From Gulosibacter chungangensis (GTDB lineage: Bacteria > Actinomycetota > Actinomycetes > Actinomycetales > Microbacteriaceae): a stretch of DNA of 64,000 bases. The notes beneath the pieces were generated by a model. It did not search any database. It was given only the letters and a program-made list of their open reading frames with translations, and was not told the origin of the DNA. Below, piece by piece: positions 43,503 to 54,581 of the stretch. Made by a program: the position numbers and the translations under genes. Numbering within the stretch: position 1 is the stretch's first letter; each line of letters opens with the position of its first letter. The stretch spans positions 186,001-250,000 of the forward strand of contig NZ_WBKB01000005.1 in NCBI RefSeq assembly GCF_008831155.1, read 5' to 3'.

Positions 43503-44312
43503 ATGAGCCAGCTGCAAGCAGAGATCATCCAAGCCCTGGGCGTTAAGCCTGAAATCTCGCCCGCGGATGAGATCCGCGAACGGGTCGAATTTATGAAGGA
43601 GTACCTCCTCAAGACGGGTGCGAAGGGCTTTGTCTTGGGGATCTCTGGCGGCCAAGATTCCACTCTCGGTGGCCGCCTCGCGCAGTTGGCGGTCGAGGAG
43701 CTTCGCGCAGCCGGGCATGAGGCAACCTTTGTCGCGGTGCGGCTCCCACACGGGGTTCAGCGTGATGAAGCGGATGCACAGGCCGCATTGGCGTTCATCG
43801 CGCCGGATGAGTCGATCACCTTCGATATCAGCCCGGCGGTGACCGGAATCGACGCGGGCAGCGACTGTGAGTTCAGCGACTACAACCGCGGCAATGTGAA
43901 AGCGCGCATCCGCATGGTTGCGCAGTACGCGATCGGCGGTGAACGAAACCTCCTGGTAATTGGCACCGACCACGCCGCCGAGGCAGTGACCGGATTCTTC
44001 ACAAAGTTCGGCGACGGCGCTTGCGATCTCACGCCCCTCGCTGGACTCAACAAGGGGCAGGGCCGCCAGCTGCTCGCCGAACTTGGCGCACCCGAAGCGC
44101 TCTACCTGAAGGTGCCCACGGCAGACCTCCTCGACGGGGTGCCCGGTCGGCCCGATGAAGTCGAACTCGGTGTGACCTACGCCGACATCGACACGTACCT
44201 CACGGGTGGGACCGTGAGCGAGGACGCCCGTGCCGTGATCGAACGACACTATCTGCGCTCGCAGCACAAGCGGCACTTGCCGGTTGCCCCCTATGACACC
44301 TGGTGGCGCTAG
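43503..44312 (+). CDS. nadE: Ammonia-dependent NAD+ synthetase
   Basis: This 269-residue NadE converts nicotinate adenine dinucleotide to NAD+ with ammonia and ATP. The PP-loop SGGQDST is at residues 48-54. [33 protein letters not shown] and [12 protein letters not shown] follow, as in the ammonia-dependent form. ATG 43503 is chosen because GGGAG lies ten bases upstream; an in-frame ATG at 43494 is too close to it. Confidence 0.95.
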   Translation: MSQLQAEIIQALGVKPEISPADEIRERVEFMKEYLLKTGAKGFVLGISGGQDSTLGGRLAQLAVEELRAAGHEATFVAVRLPHGVQRDEADAQAALAFIAPDESITFDISPAVTGIDAGSDCEFSDYNRGNVKARIRMVAQYAIGGERNLLVIGTDHAAEAVTGFFTKFGDGACDLTPLAGLNKGQGRQLLAELGAPEALYLKVPTADLLDGVPGRPDEVELGVTYADIDTYLTGGTVSEDARAVIERHYLRSQHKRHLPVAPYDTWWR

Positions 44313-44315
44313 CGG

Positions 44316-44588
44316 TTACATCCACTTCAGCGCGGCGGTGGCTTCCGCCATGGATGCGAATGCCCCGAGGGTTAGGAAGCCGCGCCGGTCAGCGGTCATC
44401 CGCATGATTGCCCAGCGGTCGCTCGCCAACGCCGTCGGCCGCTCTTCGAGGTAACCGACGACGGCACCGGTGGTATTGGAAATGCGCCAGCGCACCTCGG
44501 TGAGGCGCTGAAAGCGAAACCCGTGGCGCTCGAAATTGAGCTCCGGCGAGTGGGGGAGCAGCGTCGATTGCAGTTGCGATACGGACAT
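44316..44588 (-). CDS. Conserved small hypothetical protein
   Basis: A protein of about 90 residues with RHGFRFQRLTEVRWRISN, AVVGYLEERP and RRGFLTLGAFASMAEA reads as a mixed alpha/beta domain. I do not recognise the family. ATG 44588 is preferred because AAAGGGG lies eight bases upstream. It converges with nadE, stops four bases apart, and is divergent from msrA. Confidence 0.65.
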   Translation of the reverse strand: MSVSQLQSTLLPHSPELNFERHGFRFQRLTEVRWRISNTTGAVVGYLEERPTALASDRWAIMRMTADRRGFLTLGAFASMAEATAALKWM

Positions 44589-44659
44589 GGCGTGGGCCCC
44601 TTTCGGTTCCTGATTGCTTGCTCGTAACGCTATGTGCACCTTCCGACATTGGGACTACG

Positions 44660-45193
44660 ATGAGCGCCATGACGACTTCATTTGTTCTTGCTGGCGGCTG
44701 TTTCTGGTGTCTGGATGCCGCGTACCGCAACGTTCGAGGGGTGCAGGACGTCGTGTCTGGCTACACCGGGGGTGATGTCGCGAATCCCAACTACGAGCTC
44801 GTCTGCGCAGGTCGCACCGGGCATGCCGAAGCGGTTCGGGTTGACTTTGACGAAACCGTCGTCCCCGCTGAGGTCATCCTCGACATGTTCTTCACGATGC
44901 ACGACCCGCGCCAGCTCAACCGGCAGGGCAATGACATTGGCACGCAGTACCGTTCCACGATGTTTCCGGCGGATGCCGAGCAGCGGGCACTCTTTGAAGC
45001 CGCACGGGACCGAGCGGAAGAGGCCTGGGGCGGTGGCGTAGTCACCACGATGCAGCCGCTGGAGGAATTCTGGGTCGCCGAAGAGGCTCATCAGGACTTC
45101 TTCGCGAAGAACCCAACGCAGGGCTATTGCCTCGCGGTCGCGGTGCCGAAGGTCAATAAGATCCGCGCTGGGTTCTCCGAGTACGTGTTGTAG
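44660..45193 (+). CDS. msrA: Peptide methionine (S)-S-oxide reductase
   Basis: This MsrA of about 177 residues repairs methionine sulfoxide in proteins. The active-site motif GCFWC with catalytic cysteine is near the N-terminus, followed by GYTGG and TGHAEAVRVDFD, and later HDPRQLNRQGNDIGTQYRS. A further cysteine in QGYCLAV could act in recycling. ATG 44660 or 44669 could be used; the ribosome-binding site is weak. Confidence 0.93.
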   Translation: MSAMTTSFVLAGGCFWCLDAAYRNVRGVQDVVSGYTGGDVANPNYELVCAGRTGHAEAVRVDFDETVVPAEVILDMFFTMHDPRQLNRQGNDIGTQYRSTMFPADAEQRALFEAARDRAEEAWGGGVVTTMQPLEEFWVAEEAHQDFFAKNPTQGYCLAVAVPKVNKIRAGFSEYVL

Positions 45194-45202
45194 GGACCTG
45201 AG

Positions 45203-46669
45203 CTACCCCCGCAGCGAAATCGCCATATCCGAAGCGGCAACCGGTGCCGGAAGCATCGAGCTACCCAGCAGATACTTCTCCACCGCCGCAGCGGCAGCGC
45301 GTCCCTCAGCGATCGCCCAAACAATCAGCGAGGCACCGCGGCCAGCATCCCCGGCCACGAAGACACCGGGGACGTTGGTCGCGTAATCGTCCTCGCGCGC
45401 GACGTTGCCACGCGCAGTGAACGCCACATCCAATTGCGAGGCGAGGGCATCCTGTTCGGGGCCCGTGAAACCCATCGATAGCAGCACGAGATCCGCCGGA
45501 ATGGTCCGCTCGGTACCGGCCTTGGGCACCCGGCGCCCGTCTTCGAGGAAGTCAGTGTCCGCGAACTTCAGCGCAACCACGTGACCATCCGCATCCGAAA
45601 CGAATTCGACCGTGGAGGCCTCGAAGAGCCGCTCACCACCCTCTTCGTGTGAGGTCTGCACTTCGAATACTCGCGGCGTCATCGGCCAGGGCTCACTCGG
45701 AGTGCGGTACTCCGGCGGCTTCTTGCCAATAGCAATGTTCGTGACGGATGCGGCACCCTGACGGTGCGCCGTGCCGATGCAGTCAGAGCCGGTGTCGCCG
45801 CCACCGATAACAATGACGTGCTTACCCTCCGCCGTGATCTGGCCGGGAACCTCGTCGCCCGCAACCGCATGGTTGGACTGCACGAGATATTCCATGGCCT
45901 GATGGACGCCCGCAAGGTCCCGCCCCGGCACATTGAGCTCGCGCCCGACCGGGGCGCCGGTAGCGATCACGATCGCGTCATAGCGACGCCGCAAATCCGA
46001 CCAGCTGATATCGCGACCGATCTCAATCCCGGGACGGAACCGCGTGCCCTCTTCGCGCATCTGCTCGAGTCGTCGATCGAGCACGATCCGCTCCATTTTG
46101 AAGTCCGGAATCCCATAGCGCAGCAGCCCGCCAATGCGGTCATCCCGTTCGAATACGGCGACGGTGTGCCCCGCCCGGGTGAGCTGTTGTGCGGCCGCGA
46201 GCCCCGCCGGACCTGACCCGACCACAGCCACCGTTTTGCCGGTGAGTCGCTGGGGCGGATGAGGTTCGATCCAACCCTGCGCCACCGCTTCATCGGCAAT
46301 CGACTGCTCGATGCGTTTGATGGTCACGGCCGGTTGCGAAATCCCGAGCACACAGGCTGACTCACAGGGTGCCGGGCACAGTCGCCCGGTGAATTCGGGG
46401 AAGTTATTAGTTGCATGCAGCCGCTCGGACGCCGTCCGCATATCCCCGCGGTAGGTCAGATCATTCCACTCGGGGATGATGTTCCCGAGCGGGCAGCCCT
46501 GGTGGCAGAATGGGATACCGCAGTCCATACAGCGGCTCGCCTGCGATTGCAGCTGCTTCTTGTCCTGCTGCTCATAGATTTCCTTGTAGTCCATGAGCCG
46601 CAGCGGCACCGGCCGTCGCGGTGGCAGTGCGCGTTCGCGCTCGTTGAGGAAGCCTCTCGGATCAGCCAT
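45203..46669 (-). CDS. gltD: Glutamate synthase small subunit (beta chain)
   Basis: This 488-residue NADPH-dependent subunit feeds electrons to GltB. The N-terminal iron-sulfur cysteine clusters [20 protein letters not shown] and [12 protein letters not shown] are present. The FAD-binding [13 protein letters not shown] and NADPH-binding [13 protein letters not shown] follow. ATG 46669 overlaps the gltB stop by eight bases, so the pair is translationally coupled. The longer upstream open frame lies in gltB and is not used. Confidence 0.96.
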   Translation of the reverse strand: MADPRGFLNERERALPPRRPVPLRLMDYKEIYEQQDKKQLQSQASRCMDCGIPFCHQGCPLGNIIPEWNDLTYRGDMRTASERLHATNNFPEFTGRLCPAPCESACVLGISQPAVTIKRIEQSIADEAVAQGWIEPHPPQRLTGKTVAVVGSGPAGLAAAQQLTRAGHTVAVFERDDRIGGLLRYGIPDFKMERIVLDRRLEQMREEGTRFRPGIEIGRDISWSDLRRRYDAIVIATGAPVGRELNVPGRDLAGVHQAMEYLVQSNHAVAGDEVPGQITAEGKHVIVIGGGDTGSDCIGTAHRQGAASVTNIAIGKKPPEYRTPSEPWPMTPRVFEVQTSHEEGGERLFEASTVEFVSDADGHVVALKFADTDFLEDGRRVPKAGTERTIPADLVLLSMGFTGPEQDALASQLDVAFTARGNVAREDDYATNVPGVFVAGDAGRGASLIVWAIAEGRAAAAAVEKYLLGSSMLPAPVAASDMAISLRG

Positions 46670-49600
46670 GGGTTGCCTCCATAATTTCGTTCCAGGTTTC
46701 GTCGCCGTCGGGGTCGATACCCGCTTCGACGGCGTGCTGGCGGATGCTCGTAACCGTCGCGTAGTCGCGCGGCAGTACCTTGGTAAATTCGGTTCGGATG
46801 CGGTCAAAATCGGCGAGGATGCGTTGGCCGAGTTCGGAACCGGTCTGCTCGACGTGCTGGTGGATGAGATCCTCGAGTTCGTCAGCATCCGCATCGGAGA
46901 GCGGCTCGAGGCGCAGCTCGCCGGATTTCAGGGCGCTCGGGTTGATGAGCCCGGTGTCGAGGTTTCGGATATAGGCGATACCCCCGGACATCCCGGCCCC
47001 GAGGTTGCGCCCGGTTTCGCCGAGGATGACCGCGAGCCCGCCGGTCATGTATTCGAGAGCGTGATCGCCCACGCCTTCAACCACGGCGGTGGCGCCCGAA
47101 TTGCGCACCAGGAATCGCTCTCCGACAACGCCGCTCAGGAACATGGTGCCGCTGGTTGCGCCGTAGCCGATGACGTTGCCGGCGATGACGTTCTCTGCCG
47201 CAGCAAAGGTGGCCTGTTCATCCGGTCGCAGCACGATCTGGCCGCCTGAGAGCCCCTTGCCGACATAGTCATTGGAGTCTCCGTAGAGCTTCAGCGTGAC
47301 TCCCGAAGGCAGGAACGCACCGAGTGACTGGCCGGCGGTGCCGGTGAGGGTGATGTTAATCGTGTCGCGGGCGAGGCCGTGTTCGCCGGTGGCGACCGTC
47401 ACTTCGTGCCCCAGCATGGTGCCCACCGCGCGGTCGGTGTTCTTTACCGGCAGGCTAATCTGCACGGGTTCACCCTCGCGAAGCGCGGGCTCCGAGAGCG
47501 CGATGAGCGTGCTGTCGAAGTGTTCGTCGAGTTCGTGATCCTGATCGCGCAGACGTCGACGCGGCGCATCCGCGGGAAGCTCCGGCCCCTGCAGGATGGC
47601 GTCCAGGTCGAGCCCGTCAGCCTTCCAGTGGCGTTTGGCCTCATCGGTATCGAGGAGGTCATCGCGGCCAATGATTTCGTCGAGGCTGCGATAGCCGAGC
47701 TCGGCGAGGTATTCGCGCACCTCCTGCGCAATGAACTCAAAGAAGTTCACGACGTGTTCGGCCTTACCGGTGAAGCGCTCACGTAGTTCGGGGTTTTGGG
47801 TGGCGACGCCCACAGGGCAGGTGTCCATGTGGCACACGCGCATCATGATGCAGCCTTCGACCACGAGCGCGGTGGTCGCGAAGCCGTATTCTTCGGCACC
47901 GAGGAGCGCCCCGATCACGACATCCCGGCCGGTTTTGAGCTGCCCATCCACCTGCACATTCACGCGATCACGCAGCCCGTTGATGCGCAGCGTCTGCTGC
48001 GTCTCGGCAAGACCGAGTTCCCACGGGGTACCGGCGTGCTTGAGCGAATTCAGCGGTGAGGCACCCGTGCCACCGTCGTGCCCCGAGACGAGAATCACGT
48101 CGGCGAGCGCCTTCGTGACCCCGGCAGCTACCGCACCGATCCCGTTTTCGGAGACCAGCTTCACGTGGATGCGTGCCTTCGGGTTCGCGCGCTTGAGGTC
48201 GAAGATGAGCTGCTTGAGATCCTCAATCGAGTAGATGTCGTGGTGGGGCGGGGGAGAGATGAGTCCAACACCGGCCGTTGCGTGACGGGTTTTCGCCACC
48301 CACGGGTACACCTTCTGCGGCGGCAGCTGCCCACCCTCACCGGGCTTCGCGCCCTGGGCGAGCTTGATCTGAATGTCATCGGCGTGGGTGAGATACATGC
48401 TCGTCACCCCAAATCGGCCCGAGGCAACCTGCTTGATGGCGCTGCGGCGCTCAGGGTCGAGGAGCCGATCGACGTCCTCGCCGCCCTCACCAGTATTCGA
48501 CTTGGCGCCGAGCCGGTTCATCGCAATCGCGAGGGTCTCGTGTGCTTCCTTGGAGATCGAACCGTAGCTCATCGCGCCGGTCGAAAAACGCTTGACGATC
48601 TCAGAAACCGGTTCCACTTCATCCACCGAAATCGGTTGCCGATCGCTCGCAAACTTGAACAGGCCACGCAGGGTCGAGGTCTCCTCGGCCTGGCTGTCGA
48701 CGCGGCGCGTGTAGTCCTTGAAGATGTCGTAGCGGCGCTCGCGGGTGGCGTGCTGGAGTCGGAAAACCGTGTCCGGGTTAAAGAGGTGCGTGGGGCCTTC
48801 GCGGCGCCACTGGTATTCACCGCCAATTTCGAGCGGTCGGTGCGGCGGTTCGCCACCGTCCACCGGGTAGGCCGCCTCGTGGCGTGCCTGCACCTCGACA
48901 GCGATGATGTCCAGATCAATACCGGAGATCTTCGAGGCAGTGCCGGTGAAGAACTCATCAATGATCTCCTGCGAGAGTCCGACCGCTTCAAAGGTCTGGG
49001 CGCCCGTGTAGCTCGCGATGATCGAAATGCCCATCTTGGACATGATCTTCAGCACGCCCTTGCCAAGAGCCTGTAGGTAGTTCTGCACGGCCTGCTCCGG
49101 GGTGATGCCCTCGATGCGACCGGAGGCCACCATGTCCTCGACCGACTCCATGGCGAGGTAGGGGTTGACGGCACTCGCGCCATACCCGAGCAGCACCGCA
49201 ACGTGGTGCACTTCGCGGACCTCACCGGTCTCGATCACGAGCCCCACGCGCAGGCGGCGCTGCGTGCGGATCAGATGATGGTGCACCGCGCCGGTCATCA
49301 GCAGCGAGGGAATTGGTGCCCAGTCGCGATTCGAATCGCGGTCCGAGAGCACGATGAACTTCGCGCCGTTATCGATGGCCTTATCGGCTTCCGCACAGAG
49401 TTTTTCGAGCCCCTCTCGCAGACCCTCCACGCCACGATTCACGCGGTACAGACCGCTGAGCGTGACCGTCTCATCAATACCGGGTCGGGTTTCCAGGTGC
49501 TGCAGTTTCGCGAGCTCATCGTTATCGAGCACCGGGAAATCAACAATGATTTGCCGCGCGTGATCGGGACTGATGTGCAGCAGGTTTTCCTGCGGCCCGA

Positions 49601-51230
49601 TGGAGGTGACCAGGCTCGTTACGACTTCCTCGCGAATCGCGTCCAACGGCGGGTTCGTCACCTGCGCAAAATTCTGCGTGAAGTAGTCGAACATGAGCCG
49701 CGGCCGGTTAGCGAGTACCGCAATCGGCGTATCGCTACCCATTGCCCCCAGCGGCTCGGCACCGGTGCGAGCCATGGGCTCGAGCAGGATGCGCAGCTCC
49801 TCTTCCGTATAGCCAAACGAGCGTTGGCGGCGCACCACCGAAGAGCGGGTGTGGCTCACGTGTTCGCGCTCGGGGAGCTCTTCCAAACGGATGCGACCCT
49901 CATCAAGCCAGTCACCCCAGGGTTGCAGCTCGGCGAGGTCGTGCTTGATCTCTTCGTCTTCCACGATGCGACCGACCTCGGTGTCGACCACGAAGACACG
50001 GCCCGGACGCAGCCGACCCTTGCGGACAATGCGCTCAGGGGCTGCTTCGAAGACACCAACCTCAGAACCAACAATGACCAGTCCGTCATCGGTGACCACG
50101 AAGCGACCGGGGCGTAGGCCATTGCGGTCGAGAGTGGCGACGAGGCGGCGACCGTCACTGAACGCCATCGAGGCGGGGCCATCCCAAGGCTCCATGACGA
50201 GCGAGTGGTATTCGAAGAAGTCGCGCACCTCGGCAGGCATATCGTCGCTGCGTTCCCAGGCCGCGGGCACCATCATATGGACGGCATGCACGAGCGAGCG
50301 GCCGGAAAGCGTGAGCAACTCCAGGACCTCGTCGAAGCTCGCCGAGTCGCTATTGCCCTCGGTGATAATTGGCAGCAGGTCGCTGACCTCGCCGAGATAG
50401 TGACTTTCCAACTGCGACTCTCGGGCACGCATCCAATTTCGATTGCCGCGGACGGTATTGATCTCGCCGTTGTGCGCCATCATGCGCATGGGCTGGGCGA
50501 GCGACCAAGACGGGAAGGTGTTCGTCGAGTAGCGCGAGTGCACGATCGCGAGCTTCGAGGCGAAGCGAGGATCGGACAGGTCGGGGTAGAAGGGCTGCAG
50601 CTGCAGCGTGGTGACCATGCCCTTATACGTGATCGTGCGACTGCTGAGCGAGCAAAAGTATGCGCCGAGCTGGTGCTCTAGGCGCTTGCGTAGGCGGTAG
50701 GCCTGGCGGTCCAGGACGATGCCCTTGCGGGGATTGCCGCGATAATTCTGGCGTTCGGAACGGATGAACAGCTGCTCAATGACCGGCATCGCTTCGCGTG
50801 CGAGCGGCCCCAGCTGCTCGACGTCGACGGGGACTTTGCGCCAGCCAAGCACGCGCAGCTCTTCCTCCGCGCAGAGCGCTTCGATGCCCTCGCGCATTGC
50901 CGCCCGCTCGACGCTGTCGACGGGGAAGAACACATTGCCCACCGCATAGCGCTCTGCCGGTGGCAGTTCGAAGTCAACCACGGCGCGGAAGAATTCGTCC
51001 GGCACTTGGAGCAGGATGCCCGCGCCGTCACCGGTGCCCGCGTCGGACCCTACCGCACCGCGGTGTTCCATGTGCCGTAGTGCTTCCAGTGCGATCTCGA
51101 CGACTTCGTGGCTCGGGTGGCCCTGCATGGTGGCAACCGAAGCAATACCGCAGGAATCGCGCTCGTTTGCAGGGTCATACATTCCGGCAGCAGCGGGAAG
51201 ACTGTTGAAATGGTGCGCGAAAGCGTTCAT
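46662..51230 (-). CDS. gltB: Glutamate synthase large subunit (alpha chain)
   Basis: This 1522-residue GltB converts glutamine and 2-oxoglutarate to two glutamates. The N-terminal glutaminase domain starts after a short propeptide, with the catalytic Cys27 in DSCGIASVA. The central and FMN domains follow ([22 protein letters not shown]-like region, [16 protein letters not shown]). The 3Fe-4S cysteines lie in [19 protein letters not shown]. The C-terminal GXGXG helix domain includes [13 protein letters not shown] 51230 has AGGGGA four bases upstream; the ATG seven codons earlier has poorer support. Confidence 0.96.
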   Translation of the reverse strand: MNAFAHHFNSLPAAAGMYDPANERDSCGIASVATMQGHPSHEVVEIALEALRHMEHRGAVGSDAGTGDGAGILLQVPDEFFRAVVDFELPPAERYAVGNVFFPVDSVERAAMREGIEALCAEEELRVLGWRKVPVDVEQLGPLAREAMPVIEQLFIRSERQNYRGNPRKGIVLDRQAYRLRKRLEHQLGAYFCSLSSRTITYKGMVTTLQLQPFYPDLSDPRFASKLAIVHSRYSTNTFPSWSLAQPMRMMAHNGEINTVRGNRNWMRARESQLESHYLGEVSDLLPIITEGNSDSASFDEVLELLTLSGRSLVHAVHMMVPAAWERSDDMPAEVRDFFEYHSLVMEPWDGPASMAFSDGRRLVATLDRNGLRPGRFVVTDDGLVIVGSEVGVFEAAPERIVRKGRLRPGRVFVVDTEVGRIVEDEEIKHDLAELQPWGDWLDEGRIRLEELPEREHVSHTRSSVVRRQRSFGYTEEELRILLEPMARTGAEPLGAMGSDTPIAVLANRPRLMFDYFTQNFAQVTNPPLDAIREEVVTSLVTSIGPQENLLHISPDHARQIIVDFPVLDNDELAKLQHLETRPGIDETVTLSGLYRVNRGVEGLREGLEKLCAEADKAIDNGAKFIVLSDRDSNRDWAPIPSLLMTGAVHHHLIRTQRRLRVGLVIETGEVREVHHVAVLLGYGASAVNPYLAMESVEDMVASGRIEGITPEQAVQNYLQALGKGVLKIMSKMGISIIASYTGAQTFEAVGLSQEIIDEFFTGTASKISGIDLDIIAVEVQARHEAAYPVDGGEPPHRPLEIGGEYQWRREGPTHLFNPDTVFRLQHATRERRYDIFKDYTRRVDSQAEETSTLRGLFKFASDRQPISVDEVEPVSEIVKRFSTGAMSYGSISKEAHETLAIAMNRLGAKSNTGEGGEDVDRLLDPERRSAIKQVASGRFGVTSMYLTHADDIQIKLAQGAKPGEGGQLPPQKVYPWVAKTRHATAGVGLISPPPHHDIYSIEDLKQLIFDLKRANPKARIHVKLVSENGIGAVAAGVTKALADVILVSGHDGGTGASPLNSLKHAGTPWELGLAETQQTLRINGLRDRVNVQVDGQLKTGRDVVIGALLGAEEYGFATTALVVEGCIMMRVCHMDTCPVGVATQNPELRERFTGKAEHVVNFFEFIAQEVREYLAELGYRSLDEIIGRDDLLDTDEAKRHWKADGLDLDAILQGPELPADAPRRRLRDQDHELDEHFDSTLIALSEPALREGEPVQISLPVKNTDRAVGTMLGHEVTVATGEHGLARDTINITLTGTAGQSLGAFLPSGVTLKLYGDSNDYVGKGLSGGQIVLRPDEQATFAAAENVIAGNVIGYGATSGTMFLSGVVGERFLVRNSGATAVVEGVGDHALEYMTGGLAVILGETGRNLGAGMSGGIAYIRNLDTGLINPSALKSGELRLEPLSDADADELEDLIHQHVEQTGSELGQRILADFDRIRTEFTKVLPRDYATVTSIRQHAVEAGIDPDGDETWNEIMEATHG

Positions 51231-51579
51231 TATTCCCCTAGTAGTTGTCATGAGCCCACGGTGGTGGACTTTTAGCGTAGAGGGTGAATTCCCATTTGAA
51301 AAGTCACATCTTTGTAGAGCTGTCCGCTAGGTGATAGTTCGGCAGGGTGTTTGAGTGCGAGTTTTTCCTGCTGTCCGGCACTTTTTTGTTGCCAGGGTGG
51401 CGTGCACGCGGCCTGTGGATTCGTAGATATTCACAGGTGAGCCGGTGGGATGAGCGCAAATCTGTGCGCGGTCCCAAACTGATGACGGGCTCCGGCGGGC
51501 AGCAAATCACGCACGGTGCGGTTCGCCGGAGCACCACCCATTAGCGAACACAGCAACACTCCTGAGAAAGGAGCCAACG
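51231..51579. other. 349-bp divergent control region between gltB and ssb
   Basis: No gene is supported. It contains the gltB promoter candidate and a 9-bp inverted repeat GCTCCGGCG (51489-51497) / CGCCGGAGC (51524-51532) upstream of the SSB gene. Short open frames on both strands have no family features. Confidence 0.6.
51274..51302 (-). promoter_or_regulatory. Predicted promoter of gltBD
   Basis: On the minus strand TTTTCA (51302-51297) and TACGCT (51279-51274) are 17 bases apart, about 45 bases from the gltB start. The -35 match is modest. Confidence 0.4.
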
Positions 51580-52152
51580 ATGACTGACTTCATTACCGTT
51601 ACCGGCACGATCGGCACCGACCCAGACCATAAGGTGGTCGGCGATCAACTCAGCCGCACCACCTTCCGGCTTGCCTGTAGCGAACGGCGGCGCACAGCCG
51701 ATGGCCAGGGTTGGGAGGACAGCCACACGAACTGGTACAGCGTGACCAGCTTCGGTCGCCTCGCTGCCAATGCGATTGCTTCAGTTGCGAAGGGGCAGCG
51801 AGTCATTGTGAGTGGCAAGCTGCGGATTCGCACCTACGCCCGCGAAGACGGGTCACAGGGCACGCAAGTCGAAATCATTGCCAACACCATTGGGCACGAC
51901 CTGGCCTTCCAGATCTCCACCGCCGCAAAGTTCGGTTCTGGCGATCGCTCCAATGGTGGGGCGAATGGCACAGCGGAGGATCCCACGCCATCGAACGACT
52001 CCCTTGCAAGTGCGATGGGTGCCCCGTCATCGACGAGTGACGCGCCCTATCCGGGTGAGCAAGAAACTCGAAGCTACCTGCCAGAGGACGTGGAAGTTGA
52101 TGGCGTCTCTGTTGACGAGGAGACCGGGGAGGTATTTGCGGCCACTCACTGA
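51580..52152 (+). CDS. Single-stranded DNA-binding protein paralogue
   Basis: This 190-residue SSB-type OB-fold protein starts MTDFITVTGTIGTDPDHKVV and contains WYSVTSFGRLAANA and GQRVIVSGKLRIR. Its OB domain is about the first 105 residues. The C-terminal acidic tip (DDDIPF-like) of housekeeping SSB is absent; the protein ends VDEETGEVFAATH. It resembles the secondary SSB of actinobacteria that acts in competence or special DNA metabolism (inference). AAAGGAG precedes the ATG. Confidence 0.8.
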   Translation: MTDFITVTGTIGTDPDHKVVGDQLSRTTFRLACSERRRTADGQGWEDSHTNWYSVTSFGRLAANAIASVAKGQRVIVSGKLRIRTYAREDGSQGTQVEIIANTIGHDLAFQISTAAKFGSGDRSNGGANGTAEDPTPSNDSLASAMGAPSSTSDAPYPGEQETRSYLPEDVEVDGVSVDEETGEVFAATH

Positions 52153-52230
52153 TCCGTCCGCCGCTGCATTCCATTGCACGCCGCATAATTTGGAATGTGA
52201 TCGTGCCAAGACACACTAAGTTTTCCCAAC

Positions 52231-52279
52231 CGCCGGGTGCTCGGCCAAGCGAAGTCTCGCCAAAGCTGAGCACCCGGCG
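52231..52279 (+). terminator. Large inverted repeat after the SSB gene
   Basis: CGCCGGGTGCTC (52231-52242) and GAGCACCCGGCG (52268-52279) form a perfect 12-bp stem with a 25-base loop. The loop contains a smaller GCGA/TCGC stem. A U-run does not directly follow, but its position after ssb and before the lipoprotein gene suggests a terminator. Confidence 0.6.
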
Positions 52280-52351
52280 CAGACATCCAGCCTTGCGATC
52301 ACTTCTTTCTCTTATGATTTGCAAGTTGTGTCTGCAAACGAAGGGAAGCCG

Positions 52352-52825
52352 GTGCGTCTGGTTCGAACACTCTCCGCCGTCGCCATGATCGCGGTTGCCG
52401 GAATGTCACTGACAGCCTGCTCCCTGTTCGACGGCGATTCGAGGCCCGGGCCCACCGATGGGGCAACCACCGCAGCAACTCCGACTCCGGAAGCAATTTT
52501 CGTGCCCGACGGTGGTGCCGAAGAGAATAAGGCCTACTTCGACAAGACCTTGCAGGATCTGCTCGATGCTAATCCGGAGGCGGGTTCGCATGAAATGGTC
52601 AATGCTCTCACCGAGGCCGGTTTTGACAAGTCGCAGATGGAAGTCACTCCCGATAAGACGGCCGTGGATTTGGACGCCGCCTTCGTCGTTGTTTCGGTAA
52701 AAATGCCCGACAATATGTGCCTCATTGGCCAGACCGGCACCCACGGATACGCATCGATGGTTGCGGAGCCGATGAAGAGTACCGATACCTGCCTCATCGG
52801 TAAGAACCAAGAGATCGACTGGTAA
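52352..52825 (+). CDS. DUF6993-type lipoprotein
   Basis: This lipoprotein of about 157 residues starts at GTG with GAAGGGAAG upstream. Its signal peptide has hydrophobic AVAMIAVAGMSLT and lipobox LTAC. A proline/threonine-rich linker follows, then a small soluble domain with DNMCLIGQ and DTCLIGKNQEIDW, whose two cysteines may form a disulfide. The family is common in Microbacteriaceae and has no assigned function. Confidence 0.7.
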   Translation: MRLVRTLSAVAMIAVAGMSLTACSLFDGDSRPGPTDGATTAATPTPEAIFVPDGGAEENKAYFDKTLQDLLDANPEAGSHEMVNALTEAGFDKSQMEVTPDKTAVDLDAAFVVVSVKMPDNMCLIGQTGTHGYASMVAEPMKSTDTCLIGKNQEIDW

Positions 52826-52898
52826 AGTCTGGGCAGGCCCGCGTTAGGGCCACATTGCTTTATCCACTCGCCCGGACTGGGCTCAAAGACTGGAAGTT

Positions 52899-54581
52899 AT
52901 GGCTGAGTACATCTACCAAATGGTCCGTGCCCGAAAGAAGGTGGGCGACAAGCTCATCCTCGACGACGTGACGATGTCGTTCTTCCCCGGCGCCAAGATC
53001 GGTATGGTTGGCCCGAACGGTGCCGGTAAGTCGACCATCCTCAAAATCATGGCTGGACTCGACACCCCGTCTAACGGTGACGCAACCCTCACCCCGGGGT
53101 TCTCCGTGGGCATCCTGCTGCAGGAGCCGCCGCTGAACGAGGAAAAGACCGTTCGCGAGAACGTTGAAGAGGGTGTTGCTGAGATCAAGGGCAAGCTCGA
53201 CCGCTTCAACGAGATCTCCGCCGCCATGGCCGATCCGGATGCCGACTTCGATGCGCTGATGGAAGAAATGGGCACCCTGCAGACCGCCATCGACGCGGCC
53301 GATGCTTGGGACCTCGACTCGCAGCTCGAACAGGCGATGGATGCACTGCGCTGCCCGCCCGCCGACGAGCCGGTCACGAACCTCTCCGGTGGTGAGCGTC
53401 GCCGCGTGGCGCTGTGCAAGCTGCTGCTCGAAAAGCCCGACCTGCTGCTCCTTGACGAGCCCACCAACCACCTTGACGCCGAGAGTGTGTTGTGGCTCGA
53501 GCAGCACCTGCAGAAGTACCCCGGCGCAGTCATTGCGATCACCCACGACCGGTACTTCCTCGACCACGTCGCACAGTGGATCGCTGAGGTCGACCGCGGT
53601 CGCCTCTACCCGTACGAAGGCAACTACTCTACCTACCTGGAGACCAAGGCACAGCGTCTCGAAGTGCAGGGTAAGAAGGATGCCAAGCTGCAGAAGCGAC
53701 TCAAGGAAGAACTCGAGTGGGTTCGCTCGAACACCAAGGGTCGTCAGGCGAAGTCGAAGGCCCGTCTGGCCCGCTACGAGGAGATGGCTGCGGAAGCAGA
53801 GCGCACTCGGAAGCTTGACTTCGAAGAGATCCAGATCCCACCGGGGCCGCGCCTCGGCAGTATCGTGCTGGAGGCCAGCAACATCAAAAAGGGATTCGGG
53901 GACCGCGTCCTCTTCGACAACCTCTCCTTCTCGCTGCCGCGCAACGGCATCGTCGGCATCATTGGTCCGAACGGTGTGGGTAAATCCACCCTCTTCAAGA
54001 CCATCGTGGGCATTGAGGAACTCGACGGCGGCGATCTGAAGATCGGTGAGACGGTCGAACTGTCCTACGTCGACCAGAGCCGCGCCGGTATCGACCCGGA
54101 GAAGAACGTCTGGGAAGTTGTCTCCGACGGTTTGGACTACATCCAGGTCGGCAAGGTGGAGATCCCCTCGCGCGCCTACGTTTCCTCCTTCGGGTTCAAG
54201 GGACCGGACCAGCAGAAGAAGTCGGGCGTACTCTCCGGTGGTGAGCGCAACCGTCTCAACCTCGCACTGACGCTGAAGCAGGGCGGCAACCTGCTGCTCC
54301 TTGACGAGCCGACTAACGACCTCGACGTTGAGACCCTTTCGAGCCTCGAGAACGCGCTGCTGGAATTCCCCGGTTGCGCCGTGGTGATTACCCACGACCG
54401 TTGGTTCCTCGACCGCGTGGCCACCCACATCCTCGCCTACGAGGGCACCGATGAGAACCCCTCGAACTGGTACTGGTACGAGGGTAACTTCGAAGGCTAC
54501 GAGGCGAACAAGATTGAGCGTCTTGGGCCGGAAGCTGCGAAGCCTTCGCGAGTGACCTACCGAAAGCTCACGCGCGACTAA
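52899..54581 (+). CDS. ettA: ABC-F translation factor, energy-dependent translational throttle
   Basis: This 560-residue ABC-F protein binds the ribosomal E site and throttles translation according to energy state. The first ABC domain has GPNGAGKST near 40-48, LSGGERRRVALCKLLL and LLLLDEPTNHLDAESV. The second has GPNGVGKST and LSGGERNRLNLALTL. The arm and linker region between domains (about 250-320) includes KGRQAKSKARLARYEEM. It has no transmembrane part. It leads a three-gene operon. Confidence 0.95.
   Translation: MAEYIYQMVRARKKVGDKLILDDVTMSFFPGAKIGMVGPNGAGKSTILKIMAGLDTPSNGDATLTPGFSVGILLQEPPLNEEKTVRENVEEGVAEIKGKLDRFNEISAAMADPDADFDALMEEMGTLQTAIDAADAWDLDSQLEQAMDALRCPPADEPVTNLSGGERRRVALCKLLLEKPDLLLLDEPTNHLDAESVLWLEQHLQKYPGAVIAITHDRYFLDHVAQWIAEVDRGRLYPYEGNYSTYLETKAQRLEVQGKKDAKLQKRLKEELEWVRSNTKGRQAKSKARLARYEEMAAEAERTRKLDFEEIQIPPGPRLGSIVLEASNIKKGFGDRVLFDNLSFSLPRNGIVGIIGPNGVGKSTLFKTIVGIEELDGGDLKIGETVELSYVDQSRAGIDPEKNVWEVVSDGLDYIQVGKVEIPSRAYVSSFGFKGPDQQKKSGVLSGGERNRLNLALTLKQGGNLLLLDEPTNDLDVETLSSLENALLEFPGCAVVITHDRWFLDRVATHILAYEGTDENPSNWYWYEGNFEGYEANKIERLGPEAAKPSRVTYRKLTRD

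Noticed and set aside
42972-44276. Long open frame on the minus strand, antisense to nadE, with heptad-like leucine repeats
   Set aside because: The repeats come from the 21-bp array and the rest is antisense to the well-supported nadE. There is no ribosome-binding site and no family match.
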